A stretch of DNA of 64,000 nt from Symbiodinium natans (Eukaryota > Sar > Dinophyceae > Suessiales > Symbiodiniaceae): the NCBI GenBank assembly GCA_905221605.1, contig CAJNDS010000635.1:62001-126000 (forward strand), given 5' to 3'. Positions 21,812-31,663 of this stretch are shown here, one piece after another. The position numbers and the translations under genes were made by a program. The notes below the pieces were generated by a model that saw only the letters and a list, made by a program, of their open reading frames with translations, made no database searches and was not told the DNA's origin. The first letter of the stretch is position 1. Each line of letters starts with the position of its first letter.

Positions 21812-22567
21812 CTACCTTTGAGTGCAGCCCGGGGAGCTTCCTGTGTGGGGCTTCCACGGTGGCAGGCCGTCCATCCTTCTTCGATTTTTCTTTGGGGGGG
21901 GGGGGGAGGAGGGGAAGAATTGTGTTTTCTGGCTTGTAAAGGGTTTGGGGGCCGCCTTTGGGCCTTTGGGGCTTTCAGGGTCGAGACTTTTGGTAGGGCT
22001 TTCCAGGGCCTCCATCTTCGGCGATTCGGGGTTGAAGGGTTTCAGGATTTGCCGGGGGGAAGGCTGGGCCTGCTGCGCTGCCTCTGATGCGTACCCTAAG
22101 ACCCTAAGACCCTAAAGCAAGCCGAGCCATGAGCCCTAACCCCTAAACCCTAGCCGCTAAACCGCTCACCCTCGAGATCGGAACTCCCCTTCGGAAGATT
22201 CCAGGTTTGGATTTGGGCTTTGCACCCAGACGTTGGGCTGTCAGGGTCCACACGCCATCCCTGTGTTGTTGGATCTCAAGATACAAGGACATGTACTCGA
22301 CTAAATGTAGATCAATCCCCATAAAACTGATTCTCGGGGTGGAAGTAAGCCCTGAACCCTGAACCCTCTGCCAGAAGGCTTCAAGTCAGGGGGCGGGGGG
22401 CCTTTGAAGTGAACCTCTAGGGACTATAATATCAAAGATGGGGCCCCTTTGAGCCACTAGAAACAACCACATGGGACTTGCACTAGCCCGAGTTCGAGGA
22501 TGCGAGGGTAAATCGCTGGAGAGCCGAGCAACTTCTGCCAACCGAGCCCTTCGGGGACCAGCCTCGG
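21812..22567 (-). CDS. Spliced unknown gene, last three exons, Pro/Lys-rich tail
   Basis: Exons are 22415-22567 (50 codons), 22170-22300 (43) and 21812-22081 (89 + stop). The first reads RLAEVARLSSDLPSHPR and MWLFLVAQRGPIFDIIVPR. The second reads EYMSLYLEIQQHRDGVW, TLTAQRLGAKPKSKPG. The third is disordered: QILKPFNPESPKMEALES, PTKSLDPESPKGPKAAP. Donors CCTAGAG|GTTCAC and TCTCGAGG|GTGAGC, and acceptors CATTTAG| and CATCAGAG|, keep frame. The 88-nt second intron is degenerate TTTAGGG repeat. The first exon's frame stays open upstream to about 22772, so its start is unresolved. No family is recognised. Confidence 0.62.
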
Positions 22568-22962
22568 CTGTAACGGTGGACCCCTTTTTTTGGGCCCCCA
22601 AAGGTTTCAAAGGAGGGTTTAGGGTCAACTTACTCCCTGACGGCTTATTGGTGGTTAGGATTTGGGGACCAAAAGGGGGTGAGGGGATGGGGCTGTGCAT
22701 GGAGGGTGGGGATTGGTGCTTGCTGATGGTTTCAAACCTTAAAGCTTCCGAGGCCCTTGCAAGTGATTGCAAGGTTTTGGGGGCGTGGGGGCCTGCATTT
22801 GAGGGGTTTAGAATTTCGAAGTCTGGGGAAAGCCCCTCGATTGAGGGTCAGAGGCGTCGCAATCCTTCGTGTCACATTCCCTGAAAGTACTCCCCACAAA
22901 AGAGTTCTTAGGGTTTAGCCCTACTCAAGCCTTCCACTTCGGTATTAGGGCTGTATAGGGCT

Positions 22963-23160
22963 TTAGGCCCCTTTTTCGAGCCAGGCTGCCATTGCGCGCA
23001 TGGCAGCGCTGCCTGCAGCGCCAGCAGAGTGGTCCACAAGAACATGGCGCAAGCCTGGGCTGCCAGGGAGCCGAAGGGCCTTTTCACGAACAGAATCAGT
23101 AGACCTTGAATTGAGAGAGAGTATTGGGGCGTTGAGGGCAGATCTCCAGAGGCTGCTCAC
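22963..23160 (-). CDS. Terminal exon, unknown protein
   Basis: It reads STDSVREKALRLPGSPG, LRHVLVDHSAGAAGSAA, MRAMAAWLEKGA then TAA. The exon probably begins near 23100, where a different frame takes over upstream. The composition is Ala-rich and helical. No domain is identified. Confidence 0.5.
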   Translation of the reverse strand: MSSLWRSALNAPILSLNSRSTDSVREKALRLPGSPGLRHVLVDHSAGAAGSAAMRAMAAWLEKGA

Positions 23161-23879
23161 ATTCTAGAGCCTCTGACAGCCAGCTGCAACTTCGAGGGCT
23201 CATGCTGGGGAGAGGCTTTGGTGTCGGTGTCTTGCGCATTGTGGGTGCTGTGGTTGTTATGTTAACGGCTTTTGCTGGTTTGGACAGCATGCCATGCCAG
23301 TAAACCCCAAAAACCCATCCCACTGTCCGACATCGACTGCTGCGGTACGTCAAGCTCCACACCCCAAATACCCATAAAAAACCAGCCAGGGCACTCACCC
23401 TGTCAGGGCAGACCTCTGCCACTCAGGGCGGCGCTGCAGCCAAACACTCTCGAGCAAGGGGTTTGGGTTTAAGGGCCTAGACCCTAACACCTGTTATGCA
23501 AGGCAAGCAGGTCCTAAAGGGTTGACGTCTGAGGTTCACCCCGCTACTAGACTTGTAAAGGCCGTTCGCACGAAAGGTTAGGGTTTCAGAGTTTTGGATT
23601 GCTTCAGGCTTTTGCTGTGGCCTGAAGCTCTGCAGAAGACCTTGCAACCCTCACGGATCCAGAGACCTCCTGAACCTGAGCCCCTATAGACTCTTGACGT
23701 CTAAACCCCCCAAAGACTCCCCAACTCCCCAAGCAAAAGGGTGCTGAGGTGGACACGCCATGTCTAGGCCTGCAGCATGCTGTGGACCCAAGTTTTGGGG
23801 GGCCTCAGGGACAAAGGGTGCCTAGCTGGATACATTCAAACAATGCTAACTTGACCGAAAAAATTAAGGACTGTCACAA

Positions 23880-24058
23880 TTTACTGGTACTTCTAGTATT
23901 GCTAGTACTAGGAACTATCAGTGCTAGTTGTATACTAGTACTGGTACTGGACTGAGTACTAATTACTGCTGCCACTATTATTACTACCACTGCTAGCACC
24001 ACTGCCGCCACTCCTAGCGCTACCAGCACCAGCACCAGCACCACCAGACCTAGCGTTC
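23880..24058. repeat. Degenerate ACT/ACC trinucleotide microsatellite
   Basis: CTAGTACTGGTACT-type units grade into CACCAGCACCAGC. On minus they read as Ser/Gly-rich (SGGSGASSGSNN), but coding is doubtful. Nothing else is supported from 23161 to 24517. Confidence 0.7.
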
Positions 24059-24517
24059 CTACAACAAAAGCCTGAGACCCTCCCGTGTCCCAGCTTGTGT
24101 GCTGCCTCCGAGCTCAGCGCGACAGCGTCCGCTTGTCGCTGTCCACGACCTCGGCAACCCAAAGAGGAGGCGACCTGCAAACACCTCACACACGTATATA
24201 GTTACATTCATACAACCTCATACATTCATACCGAAGCCATCTTTTTAAACACCCGTCTGTTAAAGTTATTGCTCCACTTACATCACGTTCTCGTCAGTGT
24301 GCAAGCGGCTGACCATGCACATTTGCAGCTGAACACGCCGCACGCAGATGATTACTGCTTAGCGTGGACGGGGTCAACCACACCCGTCCTGTTGTGCCTG
24401 AGCACGGTGGTGCACACACTCACTCCTCGACGTCTCTACTGGCTTTCCATACGAAGATGCAGACTACAGACTGCGTGCACAAACAGCGCAAAACCAGAGT
24501 AAGTAGTACTGTAAACT

Positions 24518-24660
24518 TCATCTATCGGCTCCTAAGTCGGCAGGGTTGACCCAGACCCCACTTGTTGCATCGAAGGCGCGCTCCATCACTCGTTTCAGCG
24601 CATCGTTGCGCTTGCTACTCCTGGTGGCGGATGGTAGGGTCAGTGCCGGAGAAAAGAAGC
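24518..24660 (-). CDS. Terminal exon, unknown protein
   Basis: It reads RSSKRNDALKRVMERAF, DATSGVWVNPADLGADR then TGA. A basic helix is followed by a compact end. It probably belongs with the coiled-coil segment at 24838-24955 just upstream, but the junction is not resolved. Confidence 0.5.
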
Positions 24661-24837
24661 ACCTTTGGGGGTTTGAGGTCCTACATGACTCTAAGTTGAA
24701 CCTAAGGGGCAATGTATGCTCAGATGGGGCAGGAGTTTGGTGACCTGACCACATGGGTAATTATGGCCCGCGGGTTAGGAAGGCAACGCAACAAATCTTC
24801 TGAACTGATATAACCCAGAACCCAATGAACCTCCAAG

Positions 24838-24955
24838 TACCCCACGTCTGCCATTCTCATCCCGTTCCAGCAAGCGGTCCTCTCGGCAGTTCGAAGCTTT
24901 TCCTCTCGCTCCGTCACCTGCTGCTCCTTCGCTTCCAAACTTGCGATCCTTTAAC
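24838..24955 (-). CDS. Coiled-coil exon
   Basis: It reads SLEAKEQQVTEREEKLR, TAERTACWNGMRMADVG with heptad-like spacing. A further upstream segment near 25000 (TEVKKSKQNLQE) ends at a GAG|GTTCAC donor. This is a likely coiled-coil protein of unknown role. Confidence 0.45.
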
Positions 24956-25356
24956 TGTACACCGGAGGCCCTCCCAAAATCGAAACAAAGCACGTGAACC
25001 TCTTGCAAATTCTGCTTCGACTTCTTCACCTCTGTTGCTGCAGTTCGGGGATGAGCGGGGCTCGGGCAGGGAACCAAGCACTTGTCGCAACAGCCAAAAT
25101 CTACACTACCCGAAAATTCCTGCACCTTACCCTAATCCTACAAACCCTAAACCCAAACACCAAACCCTAAAGAACTTAACAAATCTAAACCCTCAGAGTG
25201 TCTTATTCAGCGAAAACCCGCATAACACCGCCTAAGCGTGGCTTTGTAACAATTTGAGTACGCGCCTTCAAGCCCTGAACAAGAATTCGGAGTCGAGGTG
25301 ACAATAAAACTTACGGTTTGGTGTCTCAGAGGTTTGGGGGTTCTACTGCCCCAGAC

Positions 25357-25425
25357 CCTAAACCCTAAACCCTAAACCCTAAACCCTAAACCCTAAACCC
25401 TAAAGCCTAAAGCCTGAACCCTAAC
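25357..25425 (+). repeat. CCCTAAA telomere-like array
   Basis: Seven near-perfect units, then degenerate ones. It lies 8 nt downstream, in transcript sense, of the small exon at 25433-25476. Confidence 0.9.
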
Positions 25426-25432
25426 CGCAAAC

Positions 25433-25476
25433 CAAAGTCTCCTCCACCTCCTTGTGCCGGCTCTCGATGCGCTCCT
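25433..25476 (-). CDS. 44-nt coiled-coil exon beside telomeric intron
   Basis: It reads ERIESRHKEVEERL. Boundaries are CAACTAG| and |GTTTGCGGTTAGGGTTC, so the donor opens a TTTAGGG-sense run. Partner exons are not assigned. The plus strand at 25454-25693 is also open but less convincing. Confidence 0.45.
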
Positions 25477-25717
25477 AGTTGGCTCGGAGCAGCGAGGACA
25501 GCAACAACACCCCACAACCGGCCCACTGCGACCACAAGAGCAACCTCAGAGCTTGCAGGTGTTAGGGGATAAGAGAGGCATCACAAGACACCACACCTGG
25601 TGCGAGGTCCTTCCAGTTGACGATCGAGGAAGCGTCGGGGACCGAGCGCGTCCTGCTCCACCCGGGTGGGTAGGCGGACAACTTTACTCATGAACCCAAG
25701 TCGTCCACTAATCCATT

Positions 25718-25830
25718 CCCCCTAATATTAATACCCCCCTAATATAAAAATCCCCCCGGCCCCACATACCGATCCCGGGTCCGTCCCTATTAAAACCTGT
25801 ACAGAGTTAGGGCGGGATTAGGGGGGGTGG
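25718..25830. mobile_element. Hairpin-like element with CCCCCTAAT arms
   Basis: CCATTCCCCCTAATATTAA and CCCCCCTAATATAAA on the left, and GGGATTAGGGGGGG on the right, form inverted repeats. It resembles the element at 26437-26512. No coding capacity. Confidence 0.45.
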
Positions 25831-25976
25831 AGGCCCTGAACCCTAAACCCTAAACCTAAACCCGAAAACCCTGGACCCTAAACCTAACTAAACCCTAACC
25901 CTGACCCCTCTCAAAAGGCTGCAAGGCTCTGACTGTTTTTGCCGGACTGTCTGTTCCGTGCTTGTCTGCCTGGCTT

Positions 25977-26255
25977 TCAGTCAGGCCTGCTCTGGGCGGC
26001 CTGACTGGCAGCCTTGTCTGAAGGCTGCGAGCTCTCTGCAGGACTCTCTCTCTCCAAGTCTGCCACCTCTGTGCCTTGTGCCCCCAGCCTGGCAGCAAGC
26101 TCTCTTCTTGTGACCAGAGCTGTCAGCAACTCGGTCTGCTTCACCAAGGCCTCGACGAGGGCGTCCTGGCTGCTTTCGGGCTAATTAACTAGGTTGCCTC
26201 TGACTCAGACAGTGTGAGCCTCGTTGTCTGCAACCTCGGTCTGGTCGCTGGCCAT
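25977..26255 (-). CDS. Helical unknown protein, short intron or disabled copy
   Basis: 26220-26255 encodes MASDQTEVADNE. 25977-26180 encodes PESSQDALVEALVKQTELL, TALVTRRELAARLGAQG, TEVADLERES and an Ala/Ser/Gln tail to TGA (67 codons). The 39 nt between them (GCTCAC...TTAATTAG) are in the same frame but carry TGA and TAG. This is either a tiny GC-AG intron or two nonsense codons in a decayed gene. The main block is clearly protein-like with a coiled-coil character. The family is unknown. Confidence 0.5.
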
Positions 26256-26436
26256 GCTGCACACAGCCTCTCAATGCAGCTGGTCTTCTGCTTGAACTGT
26301 CATTCACTTAATTAAACACGTCTGATCTCTCTCTGGCCTGGGTCTGCAGACCGGCTGGGTCAGGCTTAAGCCCAGGCTTGGCTGCTGAGCCAGCATGCTA
26401 CAATAAGGACGGGCTGGTTTCGCAGACAAACGATAA

Positions 26437-26512
26437 GAACCCCCCCTAATACTAAAAACCCTTCGGGGGTTTTTATACAAGGGGGGGGGGGGCCTTTTAT
26501 ATTAGGGGGAAC
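26437..26512. mobile_element. Hairpin MITE-like element, family B
   Basis: GAACCCCCCCTAATA on the left and TATTAGGGGGAAC on the right are inverted. An internal stem TAAAAACCC-TTCGG-GGGTTTTTA is nested inside, and a poly-G tract occupies the right half. No coding capacity. Confidence 0.6.
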
Positions 26513-26572
26513 GGATTATGAGCCAAGCCCGCCAACAACATTGCACCTGCCTCAGCCTCAACACTCGCTGCC

Positions 26573-26667
26573 TGGAAGTTCACGGGTAGTTCTAGCAATT
26601 GGGCTATAAGTGAAACCATATTATAGGGCACTTGAAAACCCTACTTATTGCTACCCGTGCACCTCCA
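26573..26667. mobile_element. Hairpin MITE-like element, family C
   Basis: 17-bp terminal inverted repeats, TGGAAGTTCACGGGTAG (26573-26589) and CTACCCGTGCACCTCCA (26651-26667), pair with two mismatches. Related ends (CCATGAACCTCCAGG next to ACTTATAA or ACTCATAA) occur at 35600-35635 and 54640-54670. The stretch 26668-27386 holds no supportable gene. Confidence 0.6.
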
Positions 26668-27386
26668 AGTAGTCCTGTAGGTGACAAGCCCAAGTAGACC
26701 GTGCAACCATCCCCGAAGGGTTTTTTGCAGTAAAGGAAAATAACGAATGCGCCGACATGGTGCGCTAGCAACCGTGAATGTAAACCTACACGCTCCCTGG
26801 ACTCTAAACCCCATCAACCCTATTCGGTGCAAGCTCGAGAGAACGCTCCTTTCGCTGCTCCTTCCGGTTCCCTCTCGCCTTGGCTGGGTTCTCGTGAGGA
26901 TTTAGGGTAGCGTCTCCTGCGGTTTTTGTGAGTTTCAATTAGCTAGGGTACTCTCTTCTACGCCCAAATGTCAGAACATCCCCCCTTAACGGGACCGCAC
27001 AATTTCGGAAACCCAAGTTCCCTCCAGGGCTTTCGGGGTTCAGGGCTTTCGGCGTTGAGAGCTTTACCATGGAAAGGCCGTAAACCGTTTAAGGTTTAGA
27101 GGTTAGCCCTCGCCATGTAGTGCTTTAGTTTCTGACTTATCGCTGAAGCAGCAGCTCTTGAAGACAACTTTTACCAGGAGGGGCTGTGTGACCCTGAGCC
27201 CTAAACCCTGAACCCCCAAAGCATTTATGCGTATTTATAGTAGTGGACTACGTCTACCCTTAATTTCGGAGGCAAGCCCCGAGTAGGTCTCTCCCCGGCC
27301 ACTGTAAAACAATCCTGAACCATCTTCCACATTTCGGGTACTTGGAACTTCTTGGAACCTAAACCCTAACCCCTATATGGGTTCAG

Positions 27387-27462
27387 AGCCGCTACTGCCT
27401 TCAGAATCTTCCGTCGCGAAGAGGCACTCAATGAGGTGGAGCTGATCAACTGCTGTGTCTAA
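27387..27462 (+). CDS. Terminal exon, plus strand
   Basis: After GGGTTCAG| the frame reads AATAFRIFRREEALNEVE, LINCCV then TAA. A short amphipathic helix; partner exons unknown. Confidence 0.42.
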
Positions 27463-27592
27463 GAATCATCCACCATACCACAAACCCATCCTATATCAAA
27501 GGATAATACAAGGGAGTCTCAGGGAGGATTTTATTATATCGATGAATACCTTCTAAGGGGTATGTTGAATATTTCTTATAGAGTGTGCACAT

Positions 27593-27693
27593 GGGTGGTT
27601 GTCAAAATTATGGTCCCTTTTTGGGTCCCTATTATAATACGGCACCTAATATTTAGGGTACCCCAAAAGGGATCATAATTTTGACAACCACCC
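27593..27693. mobile_element. Hairpin MITE-like element with ACAT duplication
   Basis: 34-bp arms starting GGGTGGTTGTCAAAATTAT pair with two mismatches around a loop rich in TATTATAATACGG. ACAT flanks both ends (27589-27592 and 27694-27697), fitting a 4-bp target duplication. A (GT)n microsatellite follows at 27709-27730. No coding capacity. Confidence 0.75.
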
Positions 27694-28337
27694 ACATACA
27701 GAATGCAATAGTGTGTGTGTGTGTGTGTTTTCCTGCTTATATATCAGAAGCATTCTTCATGCACTCTCTCGACTTTGCAGCCCACCCACCCCGCCAAGCT
27801 CGATATGACTCCTGTTGAGTTGCATTTTATTTCTATAACGGAATTTTACACCACTTCAAGCCGAGACAGCGCTTCTTAAAAAAAACCGAAAGCAGACCCA
27901 ACTCCAATCAGCTTTCTGAAAGATGAGAAGCCCCCAAAGCCCGCGTGGTGGGGCTCCCGGCTGCTTCAAGCGGTCACGAAGGCGTTCAGTTGCAGCCAAA
28001 GACCTTAGCCAGATTGCCCCCTGAACCACCCTGTGATTCTGGCTGCAACCAAAAAGAGCCCTGGTCGGGAACCCAGGGCACTACATTTTGTGGCAAGCTA
28101 ACCCGCCCACAGCCCCAAGGCCGTATGTGACCGTATGTGCTACAGTCGGAGCTGGCCCAAACAGCATAATCAAGGTTCGAGGCCAAGCACCGCCAAACAA
28201 CTGACCCTCCCCCCGACCAACTTCTCCCGACCTTGCTTCAGGGGGCAAACACAACAAATTCTACCGACCTATTCCGCGTGCTTAAGTTAAATAGCCGGGG
28301 GGTGGGGAGGAGGCGGGGCCACTGATCAGAACCCCAG

Positions 28338-28400
28338 ATAAAGCACGAGGTCGCTGCGTCGTTGGCGCACTGCCTTTCGGAACACCGGATCGGGTGTTAA
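28338..28400 (+). CDS. Terminal exon, plus strand
   Basis: After ACCCCAG| the frame reads IKHEVAASLAHCLSEHRIGC then TAA. It is GC3-rich and helical. Before it, a minus frame at 27986-28186 (DYAVWASSDCSTYGHIR) is a weaker candidate. Confidence 0.4.
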   Translation: MKHEVAASLAHCLSEHRIGC

Positions 28401-28689
28401 GTTTTGGTTGTATTACTTGTGCATGCTGCACGCAAGCAAGGAAAACTGAGATTTGCCCGGCACAGGGCGCAGGATGCTCTTGGGGTTAGACTAAGTAAAG
28501 GCATTGGGGCTCAGTGCTGGGGGCATGTTGAGGTTTCAGTGTCTCAGGCTTTGAGCGGAGTCGCCAGCTAAATCATACCATGCATGTTCTTCGTGAGGAC
28601 GGCAGGCTTGGGCAGAGAAACTTTACAGTTCTTATATATATATATATATATATACATATATATGGGTAGGTGGAGTACTTTTTACAAAG

Positions 28690-28896
28690 GTGCCGTATTC
28701 TATAGGGGACCCAAAGGAAAGGTCTTATTCGGGCGTTCGACTCTCAAACCCTGACAGAACCGAAGCCACTTACCCGAGGAAGGCACCTGTGCCACCGGCA
28801 GGTGTTGCTCCCTCCGACACCGCAGCTCGCGGCGAAGGCGAAGACTCAGCGGCGAAGGGCGTGGCGGTGATGGCCCTACGCCTTATGTGCCTCTAG
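28690..28896 (+). CDS. Unknown ORF, 68 codons
   Basis: It reads GVRLSNPDRTEATYPRKA, PVPPAGVAPSDTAARGEG, EDSAAKGVAVMALRLMCL then TAG. It lies just after a (TA)n microsatellite (28630-28662). A disordered middle and hydrophobic end. No domain. Confidence 0.4.
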   Translation: MPYSIGDPKERSYSGVRLSNPDRTEATYPRKAPVPPAGVAPSDTAARGEGEDSAAKGVAVMALRLMCL

Positions 28897-29130
28897 ACCA
28901 TGTAGCAATCATGTCCAGTCCTTCGCATACAAGTCTTCTGTACAGAGGCCTTACTATCCTATCTGACATCATGTAGGCCCCATGAACACCACTGCATCTG
29001 AATCGGAAGGCATCATGACAGAAAGTGACAAGGAGCTGAATTGGTGGCAACTTGTCGCATCTGCCGTCGCTCGAGTGGAGTAGGCATGCTGTCACCTGGC
29101 GTAGGGGTTTAGGGCCTAAAAGGAACCTGT

Positions 29131-29313
29131 AGCCCGAAGACTTACATCTTCAACGGCTACACACGGCTACGGCGTGAGAGCGTAGGCAAACAACAGCAGG
29201 CCAAGCCCTTGTTCAACAAAAGTTTCGCTCGCTGCGGATGTCTACGGAAGGCTGACCGGGCCTATGCGGCGGAAGCCGAGCCCTGGATAAGCTCGAACCA
29301 CCCTAAACCCTGA
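29131..29313 (+). CDS. Exon-like open segment, basic
   Basis: The open plus frame reads KTYIFNGYTRLRRESVG, KQQQAKPLFNKSFARCG, CLRKADRAYAAEAEPW, then runs into CCCTAAACCCTGA. The real 3' boundary may be a donor near 29290, because the stop lies within telomere-like repeat. Confidence 0.45.
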   Translation, partial: SPKTYIFNGYTRLRRESVGKQQQAKPLFNKSFARCGCLRKADRAYAAEAEPWISSNHPKP

Positions 29314-29385
29314 ACCCTAAACTTCCCTGAACCCTTATCCCCAAGCCTAAAAGCCCTCAAGCACCACTAGCCACAAGCCACAAAC

Positions 29386-29490
29386 CTCTCGTCGTTTGAA
29401 AGACACGGGCGGGCCTAGGGCAGCAGGCGGCTGCGGCGACACATCCCAACGGTCCTCGCCAAACTTGTTGGGCATCCTCAAGTACACTTC
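29386..29490 (-). CDS. Internal exon, 35 codons
   Basis: Phase 0 to 0. It reads EVYLRMPNKFGEDRWDV, SPQPPAALGPPVSFKRRE. Boundaries are ACCCCCAG| and CGAGAG|GTTTGTGG. The coding composition is good; no partner exons are assigned. Confidence 0.5.
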
Positions 29491-29806
29491 CTGGGGGTCT
29501 TTAGGGAAGTAGGGAGCTGTAGGTATCTTACATCGGCCCTACAGCGGTTACAGAGGTGGATACAAGGTGCCCGATTCCCAATGTGTATGGCACAAAAAAC
29601 AGAACTATGGGAGGGGTCCTGAAATATGAGGAAGCAAAACAGGCCAACAACAGGGGTGCCCCTTACATGGCCCCATGAACCCCCCCCTGAAGGGGTCTAA
29701 AGGCCTGAAAGGTTTAAAAGTGTTTGGGCCTGAAAAAAAGGGTCTTAAGGGCTTAAGGGTTCAACGTTTTAAGGGGTTTTCAAGGGCTTAAAGGGTTTAA
29801 TAGAGC

Positions 29807-30261
29807 TTACTTAGGGTCAAGAAGCTGAAGCGGCTGAAAGTCCTTGTCATCCTGGAGCGGCGCAGTGGCGACCAGGAGGTCCGTGGTGCCTCCTTGCACT
29901 GTGCGCTCTGGGTGTCCATCTTTAGGGGCTTAAGGGACAAACAGCAACTTGGCGACAAGACCGGATATGTACGTCTTAAGCTAGAGGCCACAGATCTCAA
30001 GTCCTCAACCTCAAGCAGAAGGTCTCAACTGAACACCGGTTTGCCCCCATAAGAGCCCTATAAAGCCAAACAAAAACCCGCAAAGCCTTCAGCCCTGTAG
30101 ACTTCTGAGCCGGCGAAGCCTTGAACACTAAAAGCCTAAAAATCGAAGACCCTAAACCCTAAACACCCTAAACCCTAAACCTTCAAACACCAGGTCGTGG
30201 CCCAAATCCTCGCGCCTTCTTCCGGACTTGGCTTCGATGGCACTGCCGGGTGTGCGGGCTC
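29807..30261 (-). CDS. Spliced unknown gene, last two exons; telomeric intron
   Basis: Exons are 30181-30261 and 29807-29919. The first reads ARTPGSAIEAKSGRRRED, LGHDLVFE. The second reads GHPERTVQGGTTDLLVA, TAPLQDDKDFQPLQLLDPK then TAA. The split codon (G|AT, Asp) restores frame. The donor is TTTGAAG|GTTTAGGGTTTAGGG and the acceptor is GCCCCTAAAG|AT, so both intron ends are telomere-type. The upstream acceptor is ACCCTAG|. The protein is acidic and of unknown family. Between 30262 and 30500 another open minus segment (HPQYLQEKLVSPRAF) could not be joined. Confidence 0.58.
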
Positions 30262-30500
30262 CTAGGGTGGGTTCTTAAATACCCTTAGCCCTAAGCCCTA
30301 AACCCTAAGCCCTAAACCCTCTGCGGTATAGGGGGTTCAGGTCCTTGCAATGTGGGCTTTGGAGGTTTGTGGTTTCAGGGGCTTCTCCAGGCAAAAAAGC
30401 TCTGGGGCTTACAAGTTTTTCTTGGAGGTATTGAGGGTGGTAGAGTATATAACCCCTATATATACCTTATATATCCCCTACCCCTACTGTAAATAACCCC

Positions 30501-30593
30501 TCAGGTCTTGAAGATGTAGATGATCTTTCGCTCTTGCTTCATGCCGCTGCTGCCCTTTACTGTGGCCGCCATGGCCATCTCGTTGCGCTGTGC
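30501..30593 (-). CDS. Terminal exon; likely proline-rich exon upstream
   Basis: 31 codons in phase 0: AQRNEMAMAATVKGSSG, MKQERKIIYIFKT then TGA, after ACGTTAG|. Upstream, 30788-30878 is an open segment reading KPQAWDDQEEASSRPP followed by nine prolines and TKEF. It probably belongs to the same gene, but its donor is unclear (possibly a GA or GT donor beside the poly-G). A proline-rich linker plus basic end; function unknown. Confidence 0.5.
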   Translation of the reverse strand, partial: AQRNEMAMAATVKGSSGMKQERKIIYIFKT

Positions 30594-30884
30594 CTAACGT
30601 GACTTGCGCGCAATACCTTAAACCCGAAAAAAACACGCTGTCAAAGACCTATGAAAGAAAAACTACAAGTCCCCTGCAATCACACGAAAAAACTTTAAGT
30701 ACCCATTACCAAAAAAGGGTGTAAACAACAACTATGCTTAACGGTTATAATTTTTGCCTGCCCCCCGTGACCCCCCCCCCCCCCCGAACTCCTTGGTCGG
30801 TGGCGGCGGGGGTGGCGGGGGTGGTGGCAGAATTGGAGGCCGGCTGGAGGCCTCCTCCTGATCATCCCAGGCCTGGGGCTTGAC

Positions 30885-30985
30885 ATGTGCTTATGTCTAT
30901 ATATATATATATGTCTATGTATACTTATATATATACATATACTGTATAGTTATAATTATAGTCATAGTTGCACTTGTGTTTTTGT
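30885..30985. repeat. TATA-type microsatellite
   Basis: TATATATATGTCTATGTATAC units with variants. Similar AT blocks occur at 15337-15370, 32786-32806, 50475-50590, 54909-54962 and 61530-61566. 30990-31663 has TTTAGGG-like drift and frames open on both strands, and no supportable gene. Confidence 0.8.
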
Positions 30986-31663
30986 ATATATGTAACGGGT
31001 TTCATAAGGTGTTTAAGGGAGGCTGTGGGGGTCAGGGGTTCGGGGTTTGGTGGGGGGTTAGGGGTTCAGAGCTTAGGGTTTAAACGGTTTTCAAGTTAGG
31101 GCGGTTTGGGTTCAGCACTTGGGGGGGTGTAGTACTGTTTATGTTGCTTTCTGGTTTCAAGTTTACGTCTAAAGCTTATGGTTGACTGGGCTTGAGGGTT
31201 TCAAGTTTCAAGGCTTAGCATTGGAGCCACTTGCCGAGACTGTCCGAGCTTCTGGAACGCCATGGAACACCCCAATGCAGGGTTCGGAAGACTCCAGAAC
31301 CCGAAAGTAGAGTCAACGTTTGAAGATACTGCGGTCCGGCACACGGCCTCAAGGCGAGAATTCCCTCAGCCCCACAACCCGCGACGCACCCCCAAGACCA
31401 CACCTCTCTCCCAGTCCCACCTTCGGCCAAGTAATAAACCCTGAACCCCTGTTCAAAACCCTGGAAAACACCCGAAACATCCCGAAACAGCCCTATGAGT
31501 ACAAACTCTGAACCCCCCGAAATGCGCCGAAATCCACCGTAAGATTCCTCAAGCTCTGGCCCTCTGCGCCTCTAGAGGCTTTTGCTGGGAGGAGACGAAG
31601 CTCTCAGGGCCTCTCTACGAGGGTTTGAGACTTAATAAGGGCTTGTAGGGGTCTTCTGGTTTT

